A DNA stretch of 64,000 nucleotides from Komagataeibacter xylinus. GTDB lineage: Bacteria > Pseudomonadota > Alphaproteobacteria > Acetobacterales > Acetobacteraceae. Position numbers and translations under genes: made by a program. The stretch lies in NCBI RefSeq assembly GCF_009834365.1, contig NZ_CP041350.1, positions 124,001-188,000 on the forward strand, written 5' to 3'. The notes beneath the pieces were generated by a model. The model was not told where the DNA came from, made no database searches, and was given only the letters and a program-made list of their open reading frames with translations. This document shows positions 54,066-63,038 of the stretch, piece by piece (the stretch's first letter is position 1; every line of letters starts with the position of its first letter).

Positions 54066-55838
54066 ATGCTTCCATGGACCACATATGAAGTGATGTATGA
54101 CTCAGCCCTGAACCAGCCTGAGACATTCTGGCTGGATGCGGCACAGCGCGTCACATGGAAGCATCCGCCAGTGACCGCATGCAGGGCACGGGCGGATGGC
54201 TGGCATGACTGGTTTCCTGACGCCACGCTCAACACCTGCCACAATGCCGTGGACCGGCATGTTGAAAATGGTCGCGGCGGACAGACCGCCCTGATCTGGC
54301 ATTCCTGCGCCACCAGGGAACGGAAGGTGGTAACTTACCGGGAACTCCAGGGTAGGGTAGCCGGGTTTGCCGGTAGTCTGCGCTCGCTCGGGGTGGAAAA
54401 AGGCGACCGTGTCCTGATCGTCATGCCGACCATGATCGAAACGACTATTGCCATGCTGGCCTGTGCGCGGATCGGTGCCGTACATGTCGTGGTTTTTGCG
54501 GGTTATGCCGGGCCTGAACTGGCGCGCCGGATTGATGACGTGGCGCCGAAAGTCATCATCACCGCCAGTTGCAGCTTTCAGGGGCAAACACCCGTTCCAT
54601 CCGTACCTGCCCTGAATGAGGCGCTGGCCAAAACAGCGCATAGACCGCAGGCCTGCGTGATCGTGCAGCGCAAAGTCTGTCCGGCCTCACTTCTGCCGGT
54701 GCGGGATCATGATTTCCATATGCTGGAACTCTCCGCGCCAGCAGAGCCGGCCCTGCTGCGTTCCGAAGATCCTCTCTATATTCTTCACACATCTGGCACG
54801 TCAGGTCATGCGAAAGGTATTGTGCGTGACAATGGCGGTCATGCCGTAGCCCTCGCGCTGTCAATGGAACTTATCTATGGCTGTAAACCCGGCGATACTT
54901 TCTTCACCACATCGGATCTGGGCTGGGTCGTCGGCCATTCCTATGGCGTCTATGCGCCGCTGATTAGCGGTTGCACCAGCGTAATCGTGGAAGGGGGCGC
55001 ATCTGCTTCCGTCATTCACGCGCTCTGTCATGAGCACGCGGTGAAATGCCTGTTCACGACGCCAACACAGATGCGACTCATGCGACAGGAAAGCCGTCAT
55101 CTGTCAGGAGCGATCCTGCCCGCACTGGCCCGCATTTTCGTGGCCGGGGAGTATGCAGACCCGACCCTGCTGGACTGGGCGCGGTCTCATTTTCGCAAAC
55201 CCGTGGTCAATCACTGGTGGCAGACCGAAACCGGGTGGAGCATCACAGCCCATTTCTTTGGCCTGCCCGAGCGCGAGCCGGTCTCGCTTATGAATGACAT
55301 TGGGCGGCCCGCACCGGGATTTCGCCCGGCCATCGTGCCGTCCATGCCGGGTGAACAGTGCGGGGAGATTGTCCTGTCCCTACCGCTGCCACCCGGCTGC
55401 CTGGCTGGCGTATGGAAGGATGGAGCGATCCATGTTCCCACAGCTTACCTGGACGAGACCGGCCAGTATTATCGTACCTTCGACGAAGGCATGATCGAGG
55501 CCAGCCGCGCCGTGCATATGCTCGGGCGTTCCGATGATGTCATCAAGGTCGCAGGACGGCGGATTTCCGGCGTGCAGGTCGAAAAGATCATCGCCACCCA
55601 TCCAGCCGTTCATGCGTGTGCCGTAGTTGCAATTCCGGACGAACTGCGAGGGCAGCGACCTGTCGCTTATGTGGTTCCAGATCCCGAAGCGGAATGCGCG
55701 CCTTCTTCCGAGGAAATCGTTGCGCGGGTCAACGAAGTCCTCGGGCGCTGGATTGGCCTGAAAGAAGTCCGCTTCGTCAGGCATCTGCCGACCACCGTAT
55801 CAGGAAAGATCACGCGGAAACGCCTGCTGGTCTCTTGA
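54066..55838 (+). CDS. AMP-forming acyl-CoA synthetase (propionyl/acetyl-CoA synthetase-like)
   Basis: A 590-residue ANL-superfamily enzyme. The P-loop appears as LHTSGTSGHAKGIV, with His in place of the usual Pro/Lys neighbour. Further motifs are VNHWWQTETGWS, YYRTFDEGMIE and the C-terminal Lys in TVSGKITRKRLL. The N-terminus (YEVMYDSALNQPETFWLDAA) resembles PrpE. It follows nitH by 15 bp and is the last gene before a strong terminator, so it belongs to the Nit1C transcript. It may activate the acid released by the nitrilase. Confidence 0.9.
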   Translation: MLPWTTYEVMYDSALNQPETFWLDAAQRVTWKHPPVTACRARADGWHDWFPDATLNTCHNAVDRHVENGRGGQTALIWHSCATRERKVVTYRELQGRVAGFAGSLRSLGVEKGDRVLIVMPTMIETTIAMLACARIGAVHVVVFAGYAGPELARRIDDVAPKVIITASCSFQGQTPVPSVPALNEALAKTAHRPQACVIVQRKVCPASLLPVRDHDFHMLELSAPAEPALLRSEDPLYILHTSGTSGHAKGIVRDNGGHAVALALSMELIYGCKPGDTFFTTSDLGWVVGHSYGVYAPLISGCTSVIVEGGASASVIHALCHEHAVKCLFTTPTQMRLMRQESRHLSGAILPALARIFVAGEYADPTLLDWARSHFRKPVVNHWWQTETGWSITAHFFGLPEREPVSLMNDIGRPAPGFRPAIVPSMPGEQCGEIVLSLPLPPGCLAGVWKDGAIHVPTAYLDETGQYYRTFDEGMIEASRAVHMLGRSDDVIKVAGRRISGVQVEKIIATHPAVHACAVVAIPDELRGQRPVAYVVPDPEAECAPSSEEIVARVNEVLGRWIGLKEVRFVRHLPTTVSGKITRKRLLVS

Positions 55839-55933
55839 CGTGAGCAGTATCGTAACGGGCTAGAGGGCCTTCTCATGCCGGAACATGCGGTGTGGTTGGA
55901 TCAACCGGGTCGGCTCTGGGTTCGGAATCTCTC

Positions 55934-55969
55934 TTTCTGCCCCGGACTGGATTTTATCCGGGGCAGAAA
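55934..55969. terminator. Strong bidirectional terminator
   Basis: The perfect 13-bp stem TTTCTGCCCCGGA / TCCGGGGCAGAAA has a 10-base loop. The T and A ends serve both strands. It separates the convergent acyl-CoA synthetase and aldehyde dehydrogenase genes. Confidence 0.88.
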
Positions 55970-55983
55970 ACACACATCCCCTA

Positions 55984-57354
55984 TCAGGCGACACGGATCA
56001 GCTTACGGTTGATGAACTCCTCAATACCCAGGAAGGACAGTTCGCGGCCAAAGCCCGAATTCTTGATCCCGCCAAAGGGCAGTTCGGGTGCTGCGGCCGT
56101 GGCCGTGTTGATGAACATCATGCCGGTCTCGACCGCTTCGGCCACCCGTTCCGCCCGGCCAAGGTCGCGGGAGAACACAGAACCGCCGAGGCCATAGGGG
56201 GAATCGTTGGCCAGTTCGATGGCCTCATGTTCGGATGCGACCTTGTGCACGACGGCAACGGGGCCGAAAATCTCCTGATAGAAGACCGGGTTGTCCTTTG
56301 ACACGTTGGTCAGGATGGTCGGCTCCATGAAGAAGCCCGTCCGCTCCATCCGCTTGCCCCCGGCCTCCAGCGTCGCCCCTGCCTTGACCGCTTCTTCGGT
56401 CTGCGCCAGTGCGGTGTCGAGTGCCTTCCTGCTGCTCATCGGACCATGGGTGGTACCCTCGGCCAGCGGGTCGCCGATGCGGAACTGCGTGATAGCTTTC
56501 TTCAGCCCCGCGAGGAAAGCGTCATAGACCTTTTCATGCACGATCATTCGTTTGGCCGCCGTGCAGACCTGCCCGTTATTGGCGAAGCGCCCCCACGTTG
56601 CCCATTTGACGGCGAGTTCAAGGTCCGCATCATCCAGCACGATGAAGGCGTCGCTGCCGCCAAGCTCCATCGTGTCCTTCTTCAGCGCCGCACCCGCTTC
56701 GGCCGCGACCGTCTGGCCCGCGCGTTCGCTGCCCGTCAGGGCGACGCCACGGATGCGGACATCCTTGATCAGTTCAGCGGACTGGTCATTGTCGAGGAAG
56801 ATGTTGGTATAGACGCCGACAGGCGCACCTGCATCGTGGAACAGCTTTTCAAAGGCCAGCGCGCATTGCGGCACGTTGGGCGCGTGCTTGGCGATGACCA
56901 CGTTACCCGCCATCAGGTTCGGCCCCGCTACGCGAGCCAACTGATAGTAGGGGAAGTTCCATGGCTCGATGCAGTAGATCAGGCCAAGCGGCTGGTTGAT
57001 GATCTTTGCGTGGCCTTCCTTGACCTTCAGATGCGTGGGGGCGAGGAATTCTGCCGCGCCATCGGCATAGAAGGACAGGATATCGGCGGTAATGTCGATT
57101 TCTTCCAGCGCGTCAGGCAGCGCCTTGCCCATTTCGGTCGCGATCAGGCGCGCATGCGCCACCCGGTCGCGGCGCAGCAGGGCGGCGGCCTTTGACATGA
57201 TGACCTTGCGGGCTGCGATGTCGCGCTTTTTCCAGTCGGTCTTCCACACATGGTCCGCGCGATCCACAATCGCCTTCATCTGTGCGGCGGTATGCAGTTC
57301 AAACGTGCGTTCCACGGTTTCCGTGGTCGGGTTGAGGGTCTGGTAAAAACTCAT
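55984..57354 (-). CDS. NAD(P)-dependent aldehyde dehydrogenase (succinate-semialdehyde type)
   Basis: The ATG at 57354 gives 456 residues beginning MSFYQTLNPTTETVERTF. Key parts are the catalytic Cys in FANNGQVCTAAKR, the active-site Glu in TMELGGSDAFIVL, EPWNFPYYQLARV, and the end motif PFGGIKNSGFGREL. The length and start fit GabD/SSADH-like enzymes. It is 16 bp downstream of the ene-reductase gene on the same strand, so both are probably controlled by the divergent HxlR regulator. Confidence 0.92.
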   Translation of the reverse strand: MSFYQTLNPTTETVERTFELHTAAQMKAIVDRADHVWKTDWKKRDIAARKVIMSKAAALLRRDRVAHARLIATEMGKALPDALEEIDITADILSFYADGAAEFLAPTHLKVKEGHAKIINQPLGLIYCIEPWNFPYYQLARVAGPNLMAGNVVIAKHAPNVPQCALAFEKLFHDAGAPVGVYTNIFLDNDQSAELIKDVRIRGVALTGSERAGQTVAAEAGAALKKDTMELGGSDAFIVLDDADLELAVKWATWGRFANNGQVCTAAKRMIVHEKVYDAFLAGLKKAITQFRIGDPLAEGTTHGPMSSRKALDTALAQTEEAVKAGATLEAGGKRMERTGFFMEPTILTNVSKDNPVFYQEIFGPVAVVHKVASEHEAIELANDSPYGLGGSVFSRDLGRAERVAEAVETGMMFINTATAAAPELPFGGIKNSGFGRELSFLGIEEFINRKLIRVA

Positions 57355-57370
57355 TGGTCCGTTTCCCTGT

Positions 57371-58495
57371 TTATTGATTGTGGAAAGGATAGTCGGTGTA
57401 GCCATGTGCGCTGCCGCCATACATCGTCGCCGGGTCCAGCAGATTGAGCGGCCAGTTATGTTCCAGCCGCGCAGGCAGATCCGGATTGGCGATGAACTTC
57501 CGGCCAAAGCCGATCACGTCCGTCCATCCATGACCCAGCACATGCTGTGCCTTGTGCAGGTCGTACCGGCCTGCGCACAGAATGCGGCCGCCAAAGATGT
57601 CGCGCACGCTGGCGCGGAAGGCATCCGGCATTTCGGGCGCATTGTCCCAGTCAGCCTCGGCCAGCGAGACATAGGCGATGCCTGCCTCTGCCAGCACGCG
57701 CACGGCTTGCGTGTAGGTCTCCGCCGGGTTGTCTTCCAGCAGGCCGAGATACACGCGCTCTTCCGCGGTCGTGCCGAACAGCGGGGAAAACCGCACGCCC
57801 AGCCTGTCAGGCGTGACCACGGCGGAGACGGCCTCGACCACTTCACGCAGGAAGCGCAGGCGATTGGACAGACTACCGCCATAGGCATCGGTGCGGAAAT
57901 TGGCCCGTTCGGATAGGAACTGGTTGATCAGGTAGCCATTGGCGGCGTGGATTTCCACTCCATCGAACCCGGCAGACAGCGCATTACGTGCTGCCTGTGC
58001 ATACATCTCCACCATTGCATGGATTTCAGGAACGGTCAGCGCGCGCGGCATGTCGGGCGGCACCAGCTTTCCCGTGCCCGGCCCCGTGGGGATGAACACG
58101 TTGACACCCGTTGCGGCCACGGCGGACGGGGCGATCGGTGCCTCATGACCGGGCTGCAATGCCCGGTGGGACACGCGGCCAACATGCCACAACTGTGCGA
58201 AGATGGGTCGCCGCTTTGCGTGTACCGCATCGGTGACCAGTTTCCAGCCCGCGACCTGTTCAGGGGAGTAGATGCCCGGTGTCCAGGCATAGCCCTGTCC
58301 GCGGGGTTCGATCTGCGTGCCTTCGGTAATCAGGAAACCCGCCTGAGTGCGCTGCGCGTAATACTCGGCCATCAGCGCGTTGGGAATATCGCCGGGCTGG
58401 GTGCTGCGGCAGCGTGTCAGCGGTGGCAGGAAGATCCGGTTTTCAAGCGACAGGTCGCCCAGCCGCATAGGCCCGAATAAAGAAGATGAAGACAT
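57371..58495 (-). CDS. Old-yellow-enzyme ene-reductase (NemA-like)
   Basis: The ATG at 58495 gives 374 residues. The FMN-dependent OYE fold is clear: NRIFLPPLTRCRSTQPGDIP, QLWHVGRVSH, the substrate-binding His/Asn pair in EIHAANGYLINQFL, and DVIGFGRKFIANPDLPARL at the C-terminus. It reduces activated alkenes, quinones, nitro compounds or methylglyoxal-like electrophiles. In E. coli, NemA is controlled by an electrophile sensor; here the divergent HxlR gene may play that part. Confidence 0.93.
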   Translation of the reverse strand: MSSSSLFGPMRLGDLSLENRIFLPPLTRCRSTQPGDIPNALMAEYYAQRTQAGFLITEGTQIEPRGQGYAWTPGIYSPEQVAGWKLVTDAVHAKRRPIFAQLWHVGRVSHRALQPGHEAPIAPSAVAATGVNVFIPTGPGTGKLVPPDMPRALTVPEIHAMVEMYAQAARNALSAGFDGVEIHAANGYLINQFLSERANFRTDAYGGSLSNRLRFLREVVEAVSAVVTPDRLGVRFSPLFGTTAEERVYLGLLEDNPAETYTQAVRVLAEAGIAYVSLAEADWDNAPEMPDAFRASVRDIFGGRILCAGRYDLHKAQHVLGHGWTDVIGFGRKFIANPDLPARLEHNWPLNLLDPATMYGGSAHGYTDYPFHNQ

Positions 58496-58504
58496 GATCA
58501 ACCC

Positions 58505-58546
58505 TGTTTACAAATGCAGGCCATCCGTCCGGCCCGCATGTAAACA
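58505..58546. promoter_or_regulatory. Inverted repeat TGTTTACA/TGTAAACA in the divergent region
   Basis: TGTTTACA (58505-58512) and TGTAAACA (58539-58546) face each other 26 bp apart between the ene-reductase and HxlR genes. They could be two half-operators for the HxlR regulator or the -35 parts of divergent promoters. Confidence 0.5.
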
Positions 58547-58610
58547 TTGACCCAGCCAGCGGCGTGCGCAAGAACGCACATAAACCGCCACTAGTGTCAG
58601 GAATGATACC

Positions 58611-58973
58611 ATGCCCCGCATCCGTCATACCACGCTGGCCTGCAGTCCCGGCTGCACGGTGGAAGCTACGCTCGAACTGTTTGGGGGTAAGTGGAAGGCG
58701 CTGATTCTGTACCACCTGTTCGAGGACGGGGTGCTGCGGTTCGGCGAACTGCGCCGCCGCCTGCCCAACGTCACACAGCGGATGCTGACCAATCAGTTGC
58801 GCGAACTCGAGGCGGACGGGCTGGTGTCACGCACCGTCTTCCCCGAGGTGCCCCCGCATGTGGAATACGCCCTGACCGATCTGGGAAAGACGCTGAAGCC
58901 GGTCATTCAGGCGCTCAAAACGTGGGGAGATCGCTATGCGCATTCTGTCCAGCGGAACAAAGCTGCTGATTGA
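58611..58973 (+). CDS. HxlR-family transcriptional regulator
   Basis: A 120-residue winged-helix protein. CSPGCTVEATLELFGGKWKA carries two N-terminal cysteines and the family signature; FGELRRRLPNVTQRMLTNQL is the DNA-binding helix region. Cys-based sensing of electrophiles or quinones, as in HypR/QorR, is plausible. It diverges from the ene-reductase/aldehyde dehydrogenase pair, which it likely controls. Confidence 0.9.
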   Translation: MPRIRHTTLACSPGCTVEATLELFGGKWKALILYHLFEDGVLRFGELRRRLPNVTQRMLTNQLRELEADGLVSRTVFPEVPPHVEYALTDLGKTLKPVIQALKTWGDRYAHSVQRNKAAD

Positions 58974-59240
58974 GATTGGCTGCGAATATTTGCAGAAATC
59001 AAGGAGACGGCTGGCTTCATTTTCCTCGCGATGGAATAATCCATCATCAGACAGCCCGAGATTCCGGGAAATACGATATTTGATGATTATTCATCGCCGA
59101 AGTATTGATCGCCTTCAGGACGTGAGCAGACAGAGACTGGACATTGCCGGTTCATTCGGTCGCGACTTGGCTGATTGCCGCCATAAGAAATGCCTGATGG
59201 TGGGGGACGCGCTATTCCATATTCCGGAAAAAGCGCTGTT
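58974..59240. other. Gap without a recognised gene
   Basis: A plus-strand frame runs across it (58936-59322) but overlaps the end of the regulator gene and the hydrolase gene on the other strand, and has no family-like sequence. The terminators of two converging genes are expected here. Confidence 0.3.
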
Positions 59241-60092
59241 CTATTTCAAGGAAGCAGTCCTGATCGTGGCCTCCAGCCAAGCACTAATGCGGGTAATGAC
59301 CTCTGCCTCAATGCCAAAATAGCCGTGTGGCGTAAGCGAACCACAGTTCTTTTCAGACCGGGTTGTACCGCCTGCCACCATTAACACGGTGACTTCACGA
59401 CTGCCTGTCATGGCTGCGCCAATTCGCTTTGCGTCCTGTGGCGGGGCAACATTGCATCGGTCATCGCGATTGGCGACAACGAGAACAGGCGCCTGCACCT
59501 TCTCTGGATGGGCGCTGAAAACGGTTTCCCCGCTGACGCCCATAACGGATACCGATTCAGTCAGCACGACACCGGCAATATCCCCTGAAGCGGCATGGGC
59601 CGCGCCATTGACGGCTGCAATGGCGCCCTGGCTTGTACCAAGTAGAAAAACAGGCCCTGAGTCCTGTCTATGCACGAAAGCGATGATATCCTCGATAAGT
59701 TGGGCATAACGCGCGGAACTACGCTGCCCTCGAAGATTGCGGTGACCAACTGTGTCCGGAATGAGAACCGCATAGCCGCGCTTGTTCCATGCCTTGCGCG
59801 TTCGCACGACGAAGTTGTCACCATGCCGGATGCGCCCGTCCTGCCCGAGGCCGATGTCACCTATGCCGCCCGGGAACATGATGATCGTTGCCTGTGGCCG
59901 GGCCGGAGAACCGAAGACGGCCCTGATAGACCCGCCAGCATTGAGAGGGATATTCATGACACGTTCATTGATACCCGGATCTACGATATTGGCAGTGATC
60001 CCCGGGGCAATGTGGTCGCTGGCATAAGCCACTATTGGCAGGAGCGCGCAGGCAGTCACCACGATCATCGTGCAGTGCAGGTATTTTGACAT
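59241..60092 (-). CDS. Exported alpha/beta-hydrolase
   Basis: The ATG at 60092 gives 283 residues with a signal peptide (MIVVTACALLPIVAYASDHI), so it is probably periplasmic or secreted. The hydrolase core includes ATIIMFPGGIGDIG (oxyanion region), the nucleophile elbow LGTSQGAIAAV (G-x-S-x-G), VLVVANRDDRCNV with the acid, and His in TPHGYFGIEAEV. Substrate unknown. An earlier ATG at 60119 is possible. It converges with the HxlR gene. Confidence 0.85.
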   Translation of the reverse strand: MSKYLHCTMIVVTACALLPIVAYASDHIAPGITANIVDPGINERVMNIPLNAGGSIRAVFGSPARPQATIIMFPGGIGDIGLGQDGRIRHGDNFVVRTRKAWNKRGYAVLIPDTVGHRNLRGQRSSARYAQLIEDIIAFVHRQDSGPVFLLGTSQGAIAAVNGAAHAASGDIAGVVLTESVSVMGVSGETVFSAHPEKVQAPVLVVANRDDRCNVAPPQDAKRIGAAMTGSREVTVLMVAGGTTRSEKNCGSLTPHGYFGIEAEVITRISAWLEATIRTASLK

Positions 60093-60226
60093 GGGCCTAT
60101 GGAGACTGGTTATGATCATCTCATCCTGTGTCCGGGCCCACTATCGCTCATCGCCCGAAGACCAGACGTGGTCTCCGAGGCGCTTCGTATATCACTGTGG
60201 CGTTCCATTTGTGGAATGGCCAGCCT

Positions 60227-60987
60227 TCAGATGGCCTGACCGCCGGAGACTTCGATCCGCTGCGCGTTGACCCAGCGATTATCCTCGGACAGGAGCGAGG
60301 CGATCATCGGGCCGATATCATCGGGAAGTCCGGGACGCCCAAGTGCGGTGATCTCCGCGATATGACGGGCAATGTCCGGATTGTCCCGCACCATGCCCCC
60401 GAGAAATCCGTCTGGATGGCACCCGGCGCTACCGTATTGACGGCAATGCGGCGTGGGCCGAGTTCCTTGGCCATGTAGTGCGTCATGACTTCCACCGCAC
60501 CCTTCATGGCCGCGTAGGCAACCCTGCCGGGATAGGCGAAGCGTGTCAGGCCCGATGAGATGTTCACGATCCGGCCACCATCCGCAATCAGCGGCAGCAG
60601 GGTCTGCGTCAGGAAGAACGGCCCTTTGGCGTGAACGCGGTAGGCGGCGTCGAAATCCTCTTCCGTCACTTCGCCAAACAGCCCCTCATGGGACGTGCCG
60701 GCCATGTTGACCAGATAATTGAAACGCTCTGCTCCCCATTCGCCCAGCACCCGCCGGACTTCGTCGGCAAAGGCAGGAAAGGCGTGCGTGTCACCGGTGT
60801 CAAGTTGCAGGGCCACCGCGCGGGCGCCGCTGCGCCGGACATTCTCAACCACCTCATCGGCTGCGGATCTGTTGGTGTGGTAGGTGAAGATGGACGAGAC
60901 GCCGCGTCGGGCGAGGGCCTCAACGGTGGCGCGGCCCAGTCCACGGCTTCCGCCGGTGACGATGGCAATGGTGTTTGTTGCAGGCAT
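60227..60987 (-). pseudogene. SDR-family oxidoreductase with one frameshift near the C-terminus
   Basis: The ATG at 60987, after GGAGATTCCT, starts a short-chain dehydrogenase: MPATNTIAIVTGGSRGLGRA is the cofactor loop, NMAGTS the NAG-like motif, and Ser in INISSGLTRFAY and YAAMKGAVEV supply the catalytic Ser-Tyr-Lys. The frame is lost at five C's (60396-60400). One added base gives TDFSGGMVRDNPDIARHIAE, reading on to VNAQRIEVSGGQAI and a TGA at 60227: about 253 residues, the normal family length. It diverges from a LysR gene. Confidence 0.87.
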
Positions 60988-61088
60988 AGGAATCTCCAAC
61001 TGGTGAGGGACCAATCTTGGTCACACCATCGGCCGTTCGATAAGACAGCACTTTCGGTCAGCATTGTTTTGCGGCATGGAATAATCCC

Positions 61089-61991
61089 ATGGACAGGCTT
61101 GCCACACTCGACCTCTTCGTCCGCATTGTTGACCGCAGCAGCTTCAGCGCCGCGGCAGCCGATTGCGGCGTCTCCCGCCCGGTTGCGACCGCTGCGATCA
61201 AGGCGCTGGAGCAAAGGCTCGGCACCCGACTGCTGCAACGCTCCACCCGCCACGTCAGGCCTACCGAGGAAGGCGCCGCCTATTATCGCCGGTGTGTGGC
61301 GATCCTGGCGGACCTTGAAGATGCCGATCGTGGTGCGAGTGGGGCTGTAGCCGGTCTGTTGCGCGCTGACGTCATTGGCCGTCTGGCGCGCATGATCCTG
61401 CTGCCAGCGCTGCCGGCCTTCCTTGCGCGCCATCCGGCGCTAACCGTTCATCTTGGCGAGGGCGAACGGTTTGTCGATCTGGTGCGCGAAGGGGTGGATT
61501 GCGTGGTCCGGACCGGAACCCTGCCGGATAGCGACATGATCGCCCGGCCGCTGGGCGTGATGGAAGAGGTGACGGTCGCCAGCCCGAACTATCTGGCGCG
61601 GCACGGAACGCCTGCCTCCCCCGACGATCTGCAGGGGCATCAGATGATCGGCTTCGTATCCTCACGCACCGGCCAGCCCCTGCCACTGGAGTTTACGCGC
61701 GGAGATGAAGTGATCGAGGTCTCGCTTCCCGCACGCCTGCTGGTCGGCGGCGTTGATACCTATGCCGAAGCGGCCAGGCTTGGCTTTGGCCTTGTGCAGG
61801 TTCCGCGCTATGGCTTTGAGGATGACCTTGCAAATGGCACACTGATTGAAGTCTTCCCTGATTTCCCACCCACGCCAACGCCGGTTTCTGTGCTTTATCC
61901 GAGCAACAGGCAGCTTTCCCCGCGTGTACGGGTGTTCGTGGATTGGTTGGTGGAAATTATTGGCCCGCGACTTCATCGACAATGCGCGTAA
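61089..61991 (+). CDS. LysR-family regulator
   Basis: A 300-residue LysR protein. The DNA-binding head LATLDLFVRIVDRSSFSAAA, VSRPVATAAIKALEQRLGTR and LLQRSTRHVRPTEEGAAYY is clear, and a periplasmic-binding-protein-like effector domain follows (LLRADVIGRLARMILLPALP). It diverges from the SDR gene across 101 bp and most likely controls it. Confidence 0.92.
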   Translation: MDRLATLDLFVRIVDRSSFSAAAADCGVSRPVATAAIKALEQRLGTRLLQRSTRHVRPTEEGAAYYRRCVAILADLEDADRGASGAVAGLLRADVIGRLARMILLPALPAFLARHPALTVHLGEGERFVDLVREGVDCVVRTGTLPDSDMIARPLGVMEEVTVASPNYLARHGTPASPDDLQGHQMIGFVSSRTGQPLPLEFTRGDEVIEVSLPARLLVGGVDTYAEAARLGFGLVQVPRYGFEDDLANGTLIEVFPDFPPTPTPVSVLYPSNRQLSPRVRVFVDWLVEIIGPRLHRQCA

Positions 61992-61997
61992 GCGTCC

Positions 61998-62939
61998 CTA
62001 TGCGGGTGCAAAGGCGAGATAGAGCGAGATTGTTGCAATCGAGAACACGGTGGAGGCGAGGACGACACGTCCGGTAAGGGCAGCTTCCCGGTCATAGAAT
62101 TCCGCCAGCATGAACGAGCCGGTTCCTGTCGGGAGTGCGGCAAGAAGCACGGCAATATGTGTCATTGCTGGCGGCAAATGCAGCACGGGCGCTGCGATGA
62201 TCCATGTAACCAGAGGCTGGGCGATCAGCTTCAGGCCGACAAGAATGGCAGCAGTCGACGGGCGTGCAGACGCAGCACCGGCCGAATTTCCGGCAAGGAA
62301 CAGACCGAGGGCGATCAGGGCGCAGGGGGATGCAGCCCCGCCGAGAAGCTTCAGGAAGGCATGAACCGGTTCCGGCAGGTGGCCACCGGATACCATGACA
62401 AGGCCACCAAGTGCTGGCGCCACCAGCAAAGGATTTTTCACCAGCGAAAAGAGCGTTTTCGCAACGATGTCGCGCGGTCGTGCTTCGGTCTGCAGTCCGG
62501 CCTCGATCAGAACAATCGCTATGACAAACAGCACACAGACCGTTACGATCGTGGCGATGAGCGTCGGCGCCATGCCGGTAACGCCGACAAGAGACAGGAC
62601 AAGCGGGAAACCGACGAACCCTGTATTGGCATAGCTCGCGTTCAGTCCGTCAATGGCGGCATCGGCAAGATGATGTCCCGTCGACACCCGCCACCACAGC
62701 GTCCCGGCAAACACGATAAAACAGCCGAGCGTGAACGCCGCAATGAATCCCGGCTCCCACAGATCGGTCATTTTTGCATTCGCCACGATGTCGAATAGCA
62801 CCGCGGGCAACGCAAGATAGACTACGAGCCGATTGACCTCGCGCGTGGCATTGGGACCCAGCGCACCCGATTTGCGTGCGATCCATCCGGTGAGGATGAG
62901 GGCAAAGATAGGCAGGACGATCAGCAGATTGTTCAGCAT
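61998..62939 (-). CDS. AEC-family (auxin efflux carrier-like) transporter
   Basis: A 313-residue membrane protein with about ten hydrophobic segments: NLLIVLPIFALILTGWIA, then ATREVNRLVVYLALPAVLFD, and ALPTGTGSFMLAEFYDREAA near the end. The family moves organic acids such as malate or malonate. It diverges from a LysR gene (99 bp apart) and converges with the other LysR gene with 6 bp between. Confidence 0.9.
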   Translation of the reverse strand: MLNNLLIVLPIFALILTGWIARKSGALGPNATREVNRLVVYLALPAVLFDIVANAKMTDLWEPGFIAAFTLGCFIVFAGTLWWRVSTGHHLADAAIDGLNASYANTGFVGFPLVLSLVGVTGMAPTLIATIVTVCVLFVIAIVLIEAGLQTEARPRDIVAKTLFSLVKNPLLVAPALGGLVMVSGGHLPEPVHAFLKLLGGAASPCALIALGLFLAGNSAGAASARPSTAAILVGLKLIAQPLVTWIIAAPVLHLPPAMTHIAVLLAALPTGTGSFMLAEFYDREAALTGRVVLASTVFSIATISLYLAFAPA

Positions 62940-63038
62940 CAGGGATCTCGGGCGGTCAGCAAAAGCGTGACGCTACCGGACGCTATTGATATAATCCAAT
63001 GCTCATATGGTTCACGATTAATGCTGTCAGGGTATCAG

